DNA of 64,000 bases from Streptomyces spinosisporus (GTDB lineage: Bacteria > Actinomycetota > Actinomycetes > Streptomycetales > Streptomycetaceae): assembly GCF_022698145.1 (NCBI RefSeq), contig NZ_JALDAX010000007.1, positions 1 through 64,000 of the forward strand, in the 5' to 3' direction. The number at the start of each line of letters is the position of its first letter. The stretch's first letter is position 1. The notes below the pieces were generated by a model. It saw only the letters and a list, made by a program, of their open reading frames with translations, searched no databases and had not been told where the DNA came from. Below are positions 35,795-43,919 of the stretch, piece by piece. The position numbers and the translations under genes were made by a program.

Positions 35795-37107
35795 GTGCGG
35801 ATGTCCTTCCCGTGCGGGCGCCGGTCGGTGCCACGCACCCGGTCCAGCAGATCGTCGGCCGGGCTGCGGCCCTGGATGACATAGCGGTCCAGGTACGCCG
35901 CCACGGCGTCCGTGACCTCGGTGGTGGCGCCGATCCTGGGCAGGGCCTCGACGGCCGCCGCGAAGCAGGTGATCGCCGCTTCGTGCAGTTCGGGGTCGGC
36001 CAGGCCGTGCCGGGCCGCGTCGATCCACAGCGGATTGTGCGGCGCGGGCAGGGCGAGAGCCCGCTCGGCGAGCGGCTTCACGGTGCGGTACGCGGTCTCG
36101 GCCGCCTCCGGGTCGTCGAAGAGTGCCGTCGCCACGGCGAGCGGAATGATCCACCCGTCCTCTCCCGGCTGCGCGTCGATCATGCGCAGTTCGAGGAACC
36201 CGCGCGGTCTGACCGGCGGGAACAGGGTCGTGATGTGGTAGTCGAGATCCTCCCGGGTGGGCGGTCTGGGTGCGCCCGAGACGGCCCACTCCCGGAAGGT
36301 CAGCCCCTCCGGGACGTCCCACGGCCCGTCGTCCCGCCGTACGCACATGACCGGTGAGTCGAGGACGTGCCGGGCCCACGCCTGGCGCGGGTCCCCGTCG
36401 AGCGGGGGTGCGCCCGCACGGCCGGCGCCTATCTCCAGCCACAGCAGCTGCCGGGTGGAGCGCCAGCCGGTCGGTTCGCGGCGGGCGAGCGGGGAGTTGG
36501 CGAAGGCGGCCACCAGGACCGCGCCCAGCTGGTGCGCCAGCCACCAGCGGCGGCCGTGGCCGAGAGGGCCGGGTTCCTCGTACCCGGCGTCCAGACAGAC
36601 CTGGACGGACGCCGAGGTGCACATCATGCGGCGGCCGGCGGGTCCGGTCCGGTCGAGGCAGGCCTCCAGGGCGTCGTAGCGCGGCTCGTGCAGATACCGG
36701 CGGGGAGGGTGCCACGGGTCGTGGCCCATGCCGACCAGGCCGAGATCGTGCTCGGCGAGGACCGAGCGCACGGCGCGGAGATCGGCGGAGACGGTTCCGA
36801 TGCACTCCATCAGGGAGGCGGCGGGCGCCGAGCTCAGTTCGAGCTGGCCGCCGGGCTCGACAGTGAGCGCCGACCTCAGGGGCACGGACCGCAGTGCGGC
36901 GTAGGCCGCTTCGAGTCGTTCGGTGGTGACGGGGAGCTGCGGTGTGCGCAGCTCGTGGACGAGCCATTCCACTTCGACCCCGACGTTGCGGGGCGGGCCG
37001 GTCTTGAAACAGATGCCCCGGACCAGTGCCTCCACCTCGGGTGGGGTGAGGGCGGTGCGGGGCTCCGTACAGTCGGGCGCCGGAGGGGTACTCGGCGTAT
37101 CGGACAT
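35791..37107 (-). CDS. egtA: Glutamate-cysteine ligase EgtA
   Basis: 438 aa from ATG 37107, behind a near-perfect AGGAGG Shine-Dalgarno. GVEVEWLVHEL (acidic metal site), EPGGQLELSSAP, MGHDPWHPPRRYLHEPRYDALE and FLELRMIDAQPG are gamma-glutamylcysteine synthetase motifs. It supplies gamma-glutamylcysteine to EgtB. First gene of the operon; all four egt genes overlap by 1-4 nt. No egtE (the PLP C-S lyase) follows, so the last step must be encoded elsewhere. Confidence 0.95.
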   Translation of the reverse strand: MSDTPSTPPAPDCTEPRTALTPPEVEALVRGICFKTGPPRNVGVEVEWLVHELRTPQLPVTTERLEAAYAALRSVPLRSALTVEPGGQLELSSAPAASLMECIGTVSADLRAVRSVLAEHDLGLVGMGHDPWHPPRRYLHEPRYDALEACLDRTGPAGRRMMCTSASVQVCLDAGYEEPGPLGHGRRWWLAHQLGAVLVAAFANSPLARREPTGWRSTRQLLWLEIGAGRAGAPPLDGDPRQAWARHVLDSPVMCVRRDDGPWDVPEGLTFREWAVSGAPRPPTREDLDYHITTLFPPVRPRGFLELRMIDAQPGEDGWIIPLAVATALFDDPEAAETAYRTVKPLAERALALPAPHNPLWIDAARHGLADPELHEAAITCFAAAVEALPRIGATTEVTDAVAAYLDRYVIQGRSPADDLLDRVRGTDRRPHGKDIRT

Positions 37108-37202
37108 GACAGGAACCTCCTGAGATTCGAACGTGCCGCCGCCCCGGGCCGTCAGGTGCCCGGACGGCAGCACTCGTCCCACCCAAGACCCTCCTGCCGC
37201 TT

Positions 37203-37216
37203 CGCACAAGAGTGCG
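37203..37216. promoter_or_regulatory. Short inverted repeat upstream of egtA
   Basis: CGCAC-AAGA-GTGCG lies 96 nt upstream of the egtA start, in a less GC-rich stretch suitable for its promoter. It could be an operator, but the arms are only 5 nt. Confidence 0.3.
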
Positions 37217-37353
37217 TATCGGCGCGTTCCGACTCGGTAATCTCTCCGTTCCGCGTGTTTGTGTGGGCTTTCCTGGGCGTTTGCGGACGCGGAAACTCTG
37301 TTGCACCGCATGTCCAGCATCGCCCAGGATTCCTCCATGAGCACGACGGGGGA

Positions 37354-37372
37354 GCGCGCACGGTGTGCGCGC
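37354..37372. repeat. 8-bp inverted repeat before the macrodomain gene
   Basis: GCGCGCAC-GGT-GTGCGCGC forms a perfect stem with a 3-nt loop and ends 23 nt before the ATG at 37396. The position fits an operator or a translational-control hairpin. Confidence 0.5.
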
Positions 37373-37395
37373 ATGGCGCTCACGGGGGTGGCGCC

Positions 37396-38229
37396 ATGAG
37401 CGCGCGCCTGCGTGGCATCGCGACGCAGACGGAGCAGATCGTGGCAGCGGGGGCGTATCTCGCACCCGACGGGCGCGAGGTGTCGATCGCCGAGGCGGTC
37501 GAGGCCGCGCGGGCCGGGACCCGGATGTACGGCCCGGAGCCGGTGCCGATCCCGTCGCCCCCGTCCGACGCCCGTGCCGACACACACTTCGAGGTCACCG
37601 GCGAGAGCAGCCTGGAGGCCGCGCGCCGGCTCGGCGGCCGGGTCGCCGTCCTGAACTTCGCCTCGGCCCGCAACCCCGGCGGCGGATACCTGAACGGCGC
37701 CCAGGCCCAGGAGGAGGCCCTGTGCCGTGCCTCCGCGCTCTACACCTGTCTGGTGGGAGTCCGCCAGTTCTACGACCACCACCGCGCCCACCGCGATCCG
37801 TTCTACACCGACCGTGTCATCCACTCGCCCGCGGTGCCGGTCTTCCGCGACGACCGCGGCCGTCTGCTCGACGCGCCCTGCGCGGTGGGCTTCCTCACGG
37901 CCGCGGCACCGAACGCGGGCGTGATCAGGCGTACGGCGCCGGATCGGGCCGACGCACTGCCGCGAGCCCTCGCCGTCCGCGCCGAGCGCGTGCTGGAGAC
38001 GGCTGCCGCCGAGGGCTATGACCGGCTGGTGCTGGGCGCCTGGGGCTGCGGGGTCTTCCAGAACGACCCGGCGCAGGTGGCGGGCGCCTTCCGGGCCCTG
38101 CTCGGACCGGGCGGACGGTTCGCCCGGACCTTTGAGCACGTGGTGTTCGGGATCCTCGACCGCACGACGGGCAACACGGTCCGTGGAGCGTTCCTACGGG
38201 CCTTTCCGGAGCATCGGCTTCCGGCGTAG
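37396..38229 (+). CDS. TIGR02452-type macrodomain protein (probable ADP-ribose hydrolase)
   Basis: 277 aa from ATG 37396. VAVLNFASARNPGGGYLNGAQAQEEALCRASALY is the diagnostic segment of the poly(ADP-ribose)-glycohydrolase-like TIGR02452/DUF2263 family. It includes the NPGGG and QAQEEALCR loops, with catalytic Glu in QEE. VIHSPAVPVFRDD and LGAWGCGVFQNDP complete the fold. Such proteins remove ADP-ribose from proteins or nucleic acids. It is divergent from the egt operon and ends in a strong terminator. There is no adjacent ADP-ribosyltransferase. Confidence 0.88.
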   Translation: MSARLRGIATQTEQIVAAGAYLAPDGREVSIAEAVEAARAGTRMYGPEPVPIPSPPSDARADTHFEVTGESSLEAARRLGGRVAVLNFASARNPGGGYLNGAQAQEEALCRASALYTCLVGVRQFYDHHRAHRDPFYTDRVIHSPAVPVFRDDRGRLLDAPCAVGFLTAAAPNAGVIRRTAPDRADALPRALAVRAERVLETAAAEGYDRLVLGAWGCGVFQNDPAQVAGAFRALLGPGGRFARTFEHVVFGILDRTTGNTVRGAFLRAFPEHRLPA

Positions 38230-38266
38230 CCCGATCGGTGGGCGAGCTCGGTGCGGTCCGCGAGGT

Positions 38267-38302
38267 GAGGCCCCCGCAGACGGGGGATGCTGCGGGGGCC
38301 TC
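38267..38302. terminator. Terminator between macrodomain and cupin genes
   Basis: GAGGCCCCCGCAG pairs perfectly with CTGCGGGGGCCTC (13 bp, 10-nt loop). It lies between two convergent genes and can serve both. Confidence 0.75.
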
Positions 38303-38355
38303 GACCAGGTAGACGGGCGAACGACGGGACAAGTTCCTGTCGGACGCAATTACTT

Positions 38356-38760
38356 TTACTCTGCGCGGCCGATCTGCATGCCGGGGCGGCGGCGGTGGAC
38401 CGTCAGGTAAGCCAGGCCCTCGTCGCCCGCGGTGATGCTGCGGGTGGAGCCGTGGGGGAGCCAGACGAGGGCGCCCGGAGCGAGGGGTTGCGCCTCGCTC
38501 TCGCGGTCGGTGCCGAGCGCGCCGTCGCCCGCGACGACCAGCAGCAGGACGTCCAGGTCGGGCTCCGCGTGCGGGGCGACACGGTGGCCGGGTGCCAACC
38601 GGACGACGTTGGCGTCGAGTTGGCGTCCGCTCTCGGTCAGTTTCCACAGCACACCGGCCGCCGTGGGTTCTTTGGAGGTCAGGGCGGCGGTGTCGCACAG
38701 AATGCGCGGGGTGGCCGCCTCCGGCTCCTCGCCGTCTCGCGTCCGTGCTGGCCCGGTCAT
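38356..38760 (-). CDS. Cupin-domain protein
   Basis: 134 aa. A single cupin barrel: LAPGHRVAPHAEPDLDVLLLVVAGDGAL carries motif 1 (H-x-H-like metal residues, with a weaker Glu), and PGALVWLPHGSTRSI is motif 2. It may bind a metal or a small ligand, and the reaction is unknown. It is divergent from the Cys-containing HTH regulator across a short AT-rich promoter region (TAGAATTATTACAGG at 38778-38792), so the two are probably co-regulated. Confidence 0.8.
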   Translation of the reverse strand: MTGPARTRDGEEPEAATPRILCDTAALTSKEPTAAGVLWKLTESGRQLDANVVRLAPGHRVAPHAEPDLDVLLLVVAGDGALGTDRESEAQPLAPGALVWLPHGSTRSITAGDEGLAYLTVHRRRPGMQIGRAE

Positions 38761-38831
38761 CGGTCTCCTTCCCTCCGCTAGAATTATTACAGGTTACGCT
38801 TGGAGAAAATATCCGCAGCTGGGAGGGGTGG

Positions 38832-39527
38832 GTGAACGGTATGGCCGGTACGGGTCCCCGCTCGCGCCGCCGTGAGGTCCTCGACGTGCTGCGTGCGGCC
38901 TCCGGTCCGCTCGGTGTCGCGGAGACCGCCGAGCGCCTCGGGGTGCACCCCAACACGGTGCGGTTCCATCTGGAGGCGCTGGTCGACGAGGGGGCCGTGG
39001 AGCCGCGGGTGCAGGAGCGCTCCGGGCCGGGGCGTCCGCGTACGGTCTATACGCCGCGGCCGGGCATGGACCGAGGTGGCATCCGCAACTACCGGCTGCT
39101 CGCGCAGATGCTGCTGGGCAGGCTGGCGGCGACCGGTTCCGATGCGCGTTCCGCCGCCATGGAGGCGGGGCGGGCGTGGGGCCGTTCCCTGGGTGAGGCC
39201 CCGCCTTCTCAACGGCAACCCGCTGCCGGGGAGTCGGCGGCTCGGCTCGTCGGGCTGCTGGACGAACTGGGCTTCGCACCCGAACCGGAGAGCGGGAGCG
39301 AGGGTGAGGGTAGGGACGGGCCCGGAGCCGTACCGTCGCGGATCCGGCTGCGGCACTGTCCCTTCCTCGAACTCGCCGAGGAGCACGGGCAGTTGGTGTG
39401 CCCGCTCCATTTGGCTCTGATGCAGGGGGCGTTGACCGAGATGCGCGCCCCGCTCACGGTGACGGATCTCGAACCGTTCGTCGAACCGGACGTGTGTGTG
39501 GCGCACTTGGCGCCCGTACCGCAGTAG
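38832..39527 (+). CDS. ArsR/SufR-like HTH regulator with C-terminal cysteines
   Basis: 231 aa from GTG 38832, behind GGGAGGGG. The winged helix (residues about 12-75) reads VAETAERLGVHPNTVRFHLEALVDEGAVE, then the wing with GPGRPRTVY. The C-terminus has HCPFLELAEEHGQLVCPLHLALMQG and a last Cys in EPDVCVAHL. These spaced Cys/His residues recall SufR-type [Fe-S] regulators. It is 41 nt before a small membrane-protein gene, probably co-transcribed, and divergent from cupin. An iron-sulfur or metal sensing role is inference. Confidence 0.82.
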   Translation: MNGMAGTGPRSRRREVLDVLRAASGPLGVAETAERLGVHPNTVRFHLEALVDEGAVEPRVQERSGPGRPRTVYTPRPGMDRGGIRNYRLLAQMLLGRLAATGSDARSAAMEAGRAWGRSLGEAPPSQRQPAAGESAARLVGLLDELGFAPEPESGSEGEGRDGPGAVPSRIRLRHCPFLELAEEHGQLVCPLHLALMQGALTEMRAPLTVTDLEPFVEPDVCVAHLAPVPQ

Positions 39528-39568
39528 ACGGCAGGTGGCAGGCAGTTGACGGCAGAAAGGCACCTTTG

Positions 39569-40000
39569 ATGTACCCCACGTGGGCCGCGGCAGCGGTCGC
39601 GATGACCTTCGTCTGGCTCGGCATGGTGCTGGCGATCTCCTTCCTGGAGGCGCCGCTGAAGTTCCGCGCCCCCGGTATCACCATCCCCCTCGGCCTGGGC
39701 ATCGGCCGGCTGGTCTTCCGGGCACTGAACCTCGTCGAGGCCGTACTCGCCGTCGCCGTCCTCGTCACCGTGTCCGCGGGTGACCCGTCGACCGCGGTCG
39801 TGGCGCCGGTGGTGGCCACGGTGGTGCTGCTCCTCGCCCAACTGCTCGTCGTACGCCCCCGGTTGAACCGCAGGTCGGACCGCATCCTGGCGGGCGAGAA
39901 CCTGCCCCGCTCGCACGAGCACTTCTACTACGTCGGCCTGGAGGCGGCGAAGGCCGCGGCGCTGATCGCGCTGGGCGCGGGACTGCTGAGCATCGGCTGA
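39569..40000 (+). CDS. Small four-helix membrane protein
   Basis: 143 aa. Four predicted membrane helices (about 4-25, 46-70, 76-95, 120-142), with the loop RPRLNRRSDRILAGE between helices 3 and 4 and HEHFYYVGLEAAKAA before helix 4. It resembles conserved actinobacterial membrane proteins of unknown function that follow ArsR-like regulators. It probably depends on the regulator just upstream. No catalytic motif can be named. Confidence 0.78.
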   Translation: MYPTWAAAAVAMTFVWLGMVLAISFLEAPLKFRAPGITIPLGLGIGRLVFRALNLVEAVLAVAVLVTVSAGDPSTAVVAPVVATVVLLLAQLLVVRPRLNRRSDRILAGENLPRSHEHFYYVGLEAAKAAALIALGAGLLSIG

Positions 40001-40027
40001 CGGCGCCGGGAGTCGGGAGCGGGGCGG

Positions 40028-40077
40028 TAGAGTTCCAACGTGCGTTGATCTTCCGGGCGGCAGCCGGGTGCTGCCGC
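40028..40077 (+). promoter_or_regulatory. Promoter-like box and structured leader
   Basis: TAGAGT (40028-40033) resembles a -10 box. A perfect 8-bp hairpin, GCGGCAGC-N5-GCTGCCGC (40057-40077), follows, and beyond it CCTGCCG and CGGCAGG (about 40096-40119) can pair. A three-codon ORF (GTG CGT TGA) begins at 40040, 7 nt after the -10 box. The stretch looks like a structured leader for the small frameshifted gene at 40157. Confidence 0.35.
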
Positions 40078-40156
40078 GGACGGTGCGGGGGGCCTGCCGT
40101 GACCGGGGGCCGCCCCGGCAGGTATACCCGTCGTCGCCCGACCGGAGATCCTCCCC

Positions 40157-40391
40157 ATGACCACTCAGCAGCCCCTCACCTACGACGCGTTCATCACACT
40201 CGCCACCGCACCGCCGAACTCGACCTCGTCATCGTCTCGACGGAGAGATCAACCGCGTCCTCGCCGACAAGGTGCGTCTGGGCGCCGATGAGGCGTTCGA
40301 GTTCGCTACTGAGCAGCTCGACTCCCTCTACCGAGCCGTCAAGCTGTTCGACCTGTTGCGACAGTATGAAGCCCTGGTGCCCGAGCCGTAG
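40157..40391 (+). pseudogene. Small frameshifted gene
   Basis: ATG 40157 opens with protein-like sequence (MTTQQPLTYDAFITLATA) and then turns into Ser/Arg-rich nonsense. Another frame ends with a convincing C-terminus (EINRVLADKVRLGADEAFEF, then ...LFDLLRQYEALVPEP, stop 40389-40391) but has no start codon of its own. A middle piece (AELDLVIVS) fits the third frame. The simplest reading is a gene of about 75 codons broken by two one-base indels around 40200-40240, or sequencing errors there. The family is not recognised. Confidence 0.55.
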
Positions 40392-40437
40392 CGCACGCAG
40401 CTGTCCCGCGCACCCAGCTGTCGCCCGGGCGCAGCAC

Positions 40438-40884
40438 TCAGGTCCAGCCGTACCGTTCCGCCAGGCGGTGGCGTACCAGGTTGAAGCGGCCGCGGTCGAG
40501 GGCGCAGGCCTCGCGGCGCATGCCGTTCTCGTGGAGGCGTAGGACGCGGTCGACGTCGACCCAGGAGTCGCGGCCGGTGCGGTCCCAGGGGCCGCTGCCG
40601 ATGGCCACCCACTCCCGGTCGCCGTCGTGCCGCTTGCTGGAGAGCTGGACGGCGAGCAGGGTGCCGCCGGTCTCGCGGGCGACGACGAGGACCGGGCGGT
40701 CCTTGCCACGGCCGTCGTTCTCTTCGAAGGGCACCCAGGTCCACACGATCTCGCCGGGGTCGGGATCGCCGTCATGTGCGGGGGAGTACTCGGTGCGCAC
40801 CCTGCCGACCTGGCGCGGGTCGGCCTCGGTGGTGGCGGAGGGGCCGAAGCGGCCCGGGACGTTCTCATCGGTAGACGCGGTCAC
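40438..40884 (-). CDS. PemK/MazF-like protein
   Basis: 148 aa. After a variable N-terminal 45 residues, GEIVWTWVPFEENDGRGKDRPVLVVARETGGTLLAVQLSSK matches the SH3-like fold of PemK/MazF, including the usual GEIVW, RPVLVV and LSSK elements. Family members cleave RNA and are paired with a small antitoxin. No antitoxin-sized gene precedes it on the same strand, and the long N-terminus is unusual. It may be a stand-alone relative without toxin function. Confidence 0.75.
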   Translation of the reverse strand: MTASTDENVPGRFGPSATTEADPRQVGRVRTEYSPAHDGDPDPGEIVWTWVPFEENDGRGKDRPVLVVARETGGTLLAVQLSSKRHDGDREWVAIGSGPWDRTGRDSWVDVDRVLRLHENGMRREACALDRGRFNLVRHRLAERYGWT

Positions 40885-40937
40885 GGGGGCACCTTAGACG
40901 GTGCGTGTGCGCGTACGACGACGTGCCCACCCCGTGC

Positions 40938-42362
40938 CTACGCCGCCGGCGAATCCGTGACCGCCCGCTGCGGCGGCCACACCTCGTGCCAGTGCAGCTC
41001 CGCCTCCAACTGCGCGGCCAGGCAGATCAGCAGCGGTTCACTGCCGGCCGGCCCGAGCAGCTGGGCGCCGACGGGAAGGCCCCCGGTCACGAAGCCGGCC
41101 GGGACGTTGACGCCGGGCCAGCCCAGTACGTTCCACGGCCAGGCGTAGGGGCAGGCGGCGATCATCGCGCGGTCGGTGGCGAAGCCGCTCAGCGGCAGCA
41201 GTGAGCCGATGCGCGGCGGGGGAGCGGCCGTGGTCGGCGCGAGGATTACGTCGTAGGACTCGAACACGGAGCCGATACGGCGGTGCAGTACCGCCTCGGC
41301 CCGCCGCGCCGCCCTGAGCGGTGCCCCGCCGAGCAGTCGGCCCAACCGGGCGGCCTCGCGGGTGCGGCGGTCGAGGAGTGCGGGGAAGGGCGCCTCGGCC
41401 ACGCGCTCGGCGATGCCGACCGTGGCACGGGGGACGAAGGTGAGCCCGATCTGCCCGTAGGGCGGATCGGCCTCCTCCACGACGTGCCCCAACCCGGCGA
41501 TCTTCTCGGCGAGTTGGACCACCCGGGCGCGCACCTCCGGCTGGAGGCGTGCGCGTAGGGCGGTGAACGGCGGTTTGAGGGCGAGCGCGACGCGCAGCCG
41601 CCCGGGCTCACGGCGGGCCGCCTCGGACGCGTCGATGCGTTCCGGCCGGTGCGGATCGCGCTCGTGATTGCCGCTCGCCGCATCCAGCAGCAGGGCGGCG
41701 TCCGCGACGGCGCGGGCCAGTGTGCCGTTGACGGTGATGCCCTGGAAGGACTCGCCGCGCGGCCAGGTGGAGATGCGGCCCCGCTGCGGCTTGATGCCGA
41801 TGAGATGGGTCCAGGAGGCGGGGATGCGCACGGACCCGGCGCCGTCGGAACCGAGGGCCGCCGGCACCAGCCCGGCGGCGACGGCCGCTGCCGACCCGCC
41901 GGACGAACCACCCGGCGTGTGTTCCGGATTCCACGGATTGCGGGTCGCGCCGAACGCGGGCCCCTCGGTGAACGGCCACTGCCCGAACTCACAGGTGTTG
42001 GTCTTGCCGACGATCACGGCCCCGGCCGCCCGCAACCGCCGTACGGCCTCGCCGTCCTCGGCGACCGGCGGGAACCGTCCGTCGCAGCCGAACGCGGTCG
42101 GCTCGCCCGCCACGTCCATGTCGTCCTTGACGGCGACCGGCACGCCGAGCAGCGGTTTGCGCACCCCGGCGGCCAGTTCCCCGTCGGCGGCCTCGGCCTC
42201 GGCGAGCGCGGCCTCGGCCCGCACGATCCGGAAGGCGTTGACGGAGGTCTGCGACGCCTCGATCCGGGCCAGCGCCTGCTCGACGAGCGCCCGCGAGCTC
42301 ACCTCCCCGTCGGCCAGTGCCCGAGCGGACTCCGCCAGACCTGCGGCACGGTCGAGCGTCAT
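40938..42362 (-). CDS. Amidase (amidase-signature family)
   Basis: 474 aa. The Ser-Ser-Lys triad region is visible: VPVAVKDDMDVAG (Lys), TPGGSSGGSAAAVAAGLVPAALGSDGAGSVRIP (both Ser, in the glycine-rich signature). LIGIKPQRGRIS and WNVLGWPGVNVPAG are family landmarks. It hydrolyses an unidentified amide. There is no GatB or GatC neighbour and the sequence lacks GatA specificity, so this is probably a catabolic or secondary amidase. It is transcribed away from the van genes. Confidence 0.88.
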   Translation of the reverse strand: MTLDRAAGLAESARALADGEVSSRALVEQALARIEASQTSVNAFRIVRAEAALAEAEAADGELAAGVRKPLLGVPVAVKDDMDVAGEPTAFGCDGRFPPVAEDGEAVRRLRAAGAVIVGKTNTCEFGQWPFTEGPAFGATRNPWNPEHTPGGSSGGSAAAVAAGLVPAALGSDGAGSVRIPASWTHLIGIKPQRGRISTWPRGESFQGITVNGTLARAVADAALLLDAASGNHERDPHRPERIDASEAARREPGRLRVALALKPPFTALRARLQPEVRARVVQLAEKIAGLGHVVEEADPPYGQIGLTFVPRATVGIAERVAEAPFPALLDRRTREAARLGRLLGGAPLRAARRAEAVLHRRIGSVFESYDVILAPTTAAPPPRIGSLLPLSGFATDRAMIAACPYAWPWNVLGWPGVNVPAGFVTGGLPVGAQLLGPAGSEPLLICLAAQLEAELHWHEVWPPQRAVTDSPAA

Positions 42363-42679
42363 ACGGGCACCTCCGGTAGCGCTGCGCGTTGTCTACCGAA
42401 CAGTAACCTCCGCGGGGCAGCGAGGGGAACGGACGTACCGGCAGGGGAAGTTCACTGCAGGGTGCAGCTACCGCACGGAGTTGTACCGGCTGGACATTTC
42501 GTTCGCGCCGGCGACGACCCGGGGCTGAGCCGCGGCCTGCGCCGGCCGGCGGAGTCTGCTGCGCATCGCAGCACGGACGGCTGCCGCGACAGCGGCCACC
42601 ACGACAACGTGATCGGGACGGACGGTCACATGGACGGGGGCTGAGCGCGGAAAACGATCGGCCCGGCACCTATCGGCGG
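42363..42679. other. Intergenic region between amidase and vanK
   Basis: 317 nt with no convincing gene. It holds the amidase promoter region (TGTCTACCGAACAG), CTGCA-GGG-TGCAG near 42454 and a 7-bp hairpin TGCTGCG-CAT-CGCAGCA (42557-42573). Short open frames here look unlike proteins. The right end passes into the van box. Confidence 0.5.
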
Positions 42680-42709
42680 CATATCCAAAACCGCATACAC
42701 GGCGGCAAC
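42680..42709 (+). promoter_or_regulatory. Van box 1 (vanK promoter)
   Basis: 30-nt box CATAT-N7-CGCATAC-N5-GGCAAC, exactly 23 nt before the vanK ATG. TTGACT at 42721-42726 takes the -10 position relative to that ATG. The same box and spacing recur before murF2 and vanH, so this is the likely VanR-type activator site overlapping the -35 region. Confidence 0.75.
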
Positions 42710-42732
42710 ACCCCCCTGCCTTGACTGAGCGC

Positions 42733-43887
42733 ATGTCATACAGCGAACGAGGAGCCGGGGCCGGGGGCGTGCGGCTGGCCGTCGGGTCGATCAGCGTCGC
42801 CGAGCATCTGGCGTTCGTCAGGGCGCAGCGGTCGGTCAGCTTTCTGCAGACACCGGCGTGGGGCCAGGTGAAGACCGAGTGGCGCAGCGAGTCCCTCGGC
42901 TGGTACGACGGGCGGCAGCTGGTCGGTGCCGGACTCGTCCTGCACCGTCCGGTGCCGCGGCTCGACCGCTACACGCTGGCCTATCTGCCCGAAGGCCCGG
43001 TCATCGACTGGACCGGCGACCTCGACGCGTGGCTCGACCCGCTGGCGGCCCACCTCAAGGCGCACGGTGCGTTCGCGATCCGGCTCGGCCCGCCGGTACG
43101 CACGCACACCTGGAGCGCCGCACAGGTCAAGGAGGGCATCGTCGCCCCGGACATCAAGCGGCTCACCGACATGTCCGGCGAGTGGGCCGACCCCGTCGGC
43201 GCCCGAGTGACCGAGCGGCTGAGGGGCGCAGGCTGGCTGCCGCAGAGCCCCGAGGACGGATTCGGCGTGGGGCACCCGCAGTTCAAGTACGAGATCCCGC
43301 TCGCAGGGCGGACCGAGGACGAACTGCTCAGGGCCATGAACCAGCTCTGGCGACGCAACATCAAAAGGGCCGCCAAGGAGGGAGTCGAGGTCACGGTCGG
43401 CGAGGACCTCAAGGCATTCCACGACCTCTACGTCCACACCGCCGAGCGCGACCGCTTCACGCCCCGCCCGCTGGGCTACTTCGAGACGATGTTCGCGGCC
43501 CTCCGCGCCGAGGACCCCGAGCGGATCAGGCTCTATCAGGCACACCATCAGGGCGACCTGGTCGCCGCCACCATCCTGGTCCGCGTCGGCGCCCACGCGT
43601 GGTACTCCTACGGCGCATCCTCCACACACAAGCGCGAGGTACGGGGCTCCAACGCCTGCCAGTGGGCGATGATCCGCGACGCGCTGGCCGCCGGCTGCGA
43701 CACCTACGACCTGCGCGGCATCACCCCCACCCTCGACGCCGACGACCCGCACGTCGGCCTGATCCAGTTCAAGGTCGGCACCGGTGGACACGCGGTGCGC
43801 TACGTCGGCGAGTGGGACCTGCCGCTGCGGCCGATGGTCTACCGCGCCTTCGACCTCTATATGAAGCGGCGTGCGCGCAGGTCGTGA
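42733..43887 (+). CDS. vanK: FemX/VanK-type peptidoglycan bridge aminoacyltransferase
   Basis: 384 aa from ATG 42733 (TTG 42721 is in frame but belongs to the apparent -10 box). FemABX family landmarks: FLQTPAWGQVKTEWRSESLGWYDG, LDRYTLAYLPEGPVIDW, LWRRNIKRAAKEGVEV, and YGASSTHKREVRGSNACQWAMIRDA. FemX enzymes add the first glycine bridge residue to lipid II from Gly-tRNA. VanK is the version known in S. coelicolor that accepts precursors ending in D-Ala-D-Lac. It shares the van promoter box with murF2 and vanH, which is the reason for the VanK call. Confidence 0.85.
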   Translation: MSYSERGAGAGGVRLAVGSISVAEHLAFVRAQRSVSFLQTPAWGQVKTEWRSESLGWYDGRQLVGAGLVLHRPVPRLDRYTLAYLPEGPVIDWTGDLDAWLDPLAAHLKAHGAFAIRLGPPVRTHTWSAAQVKEGIVAPDIKRLTDMSGEWADPVGARVTERLRGAGWLPQSPEDGFGVGHPQFKYEIPLAGRTEDELLRAMNQLWRRNIKRAAKEGVEVTVGEDLKAFHDLYVHTAERDRFTPRPLGYFETMFAALRAEDPERIRLYQAHHQGDLVAATILVRVGAHAWYSYGASSTHKREVRGSNACQWAMIRDALAAGCDTYDLRGITPTLDADDPHVGLIQFKVGTGGHAVRYVGEWDLPLRPMVYRAFDLYMKRRARRS

Positions 43888-43919
43888 GCCGGCCCGGTGA
43901 GCCACCCCGGCGCGGTGAA

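Noticed and set aside
32686..37107. egtE within the egt operon
   Set aside because: No PLP-dependent C-S lyase gene is found next to egtABCD; the DegT enzymes at 59-62 kb belong to sugar metabolism.
42557..42573. Hairpin TGCTGCG-CAT-CGCAGCA as a vanK regulator
   Set aside because: It lies more than 100 nt upstream of the van box and is absent from the other two van promoters.
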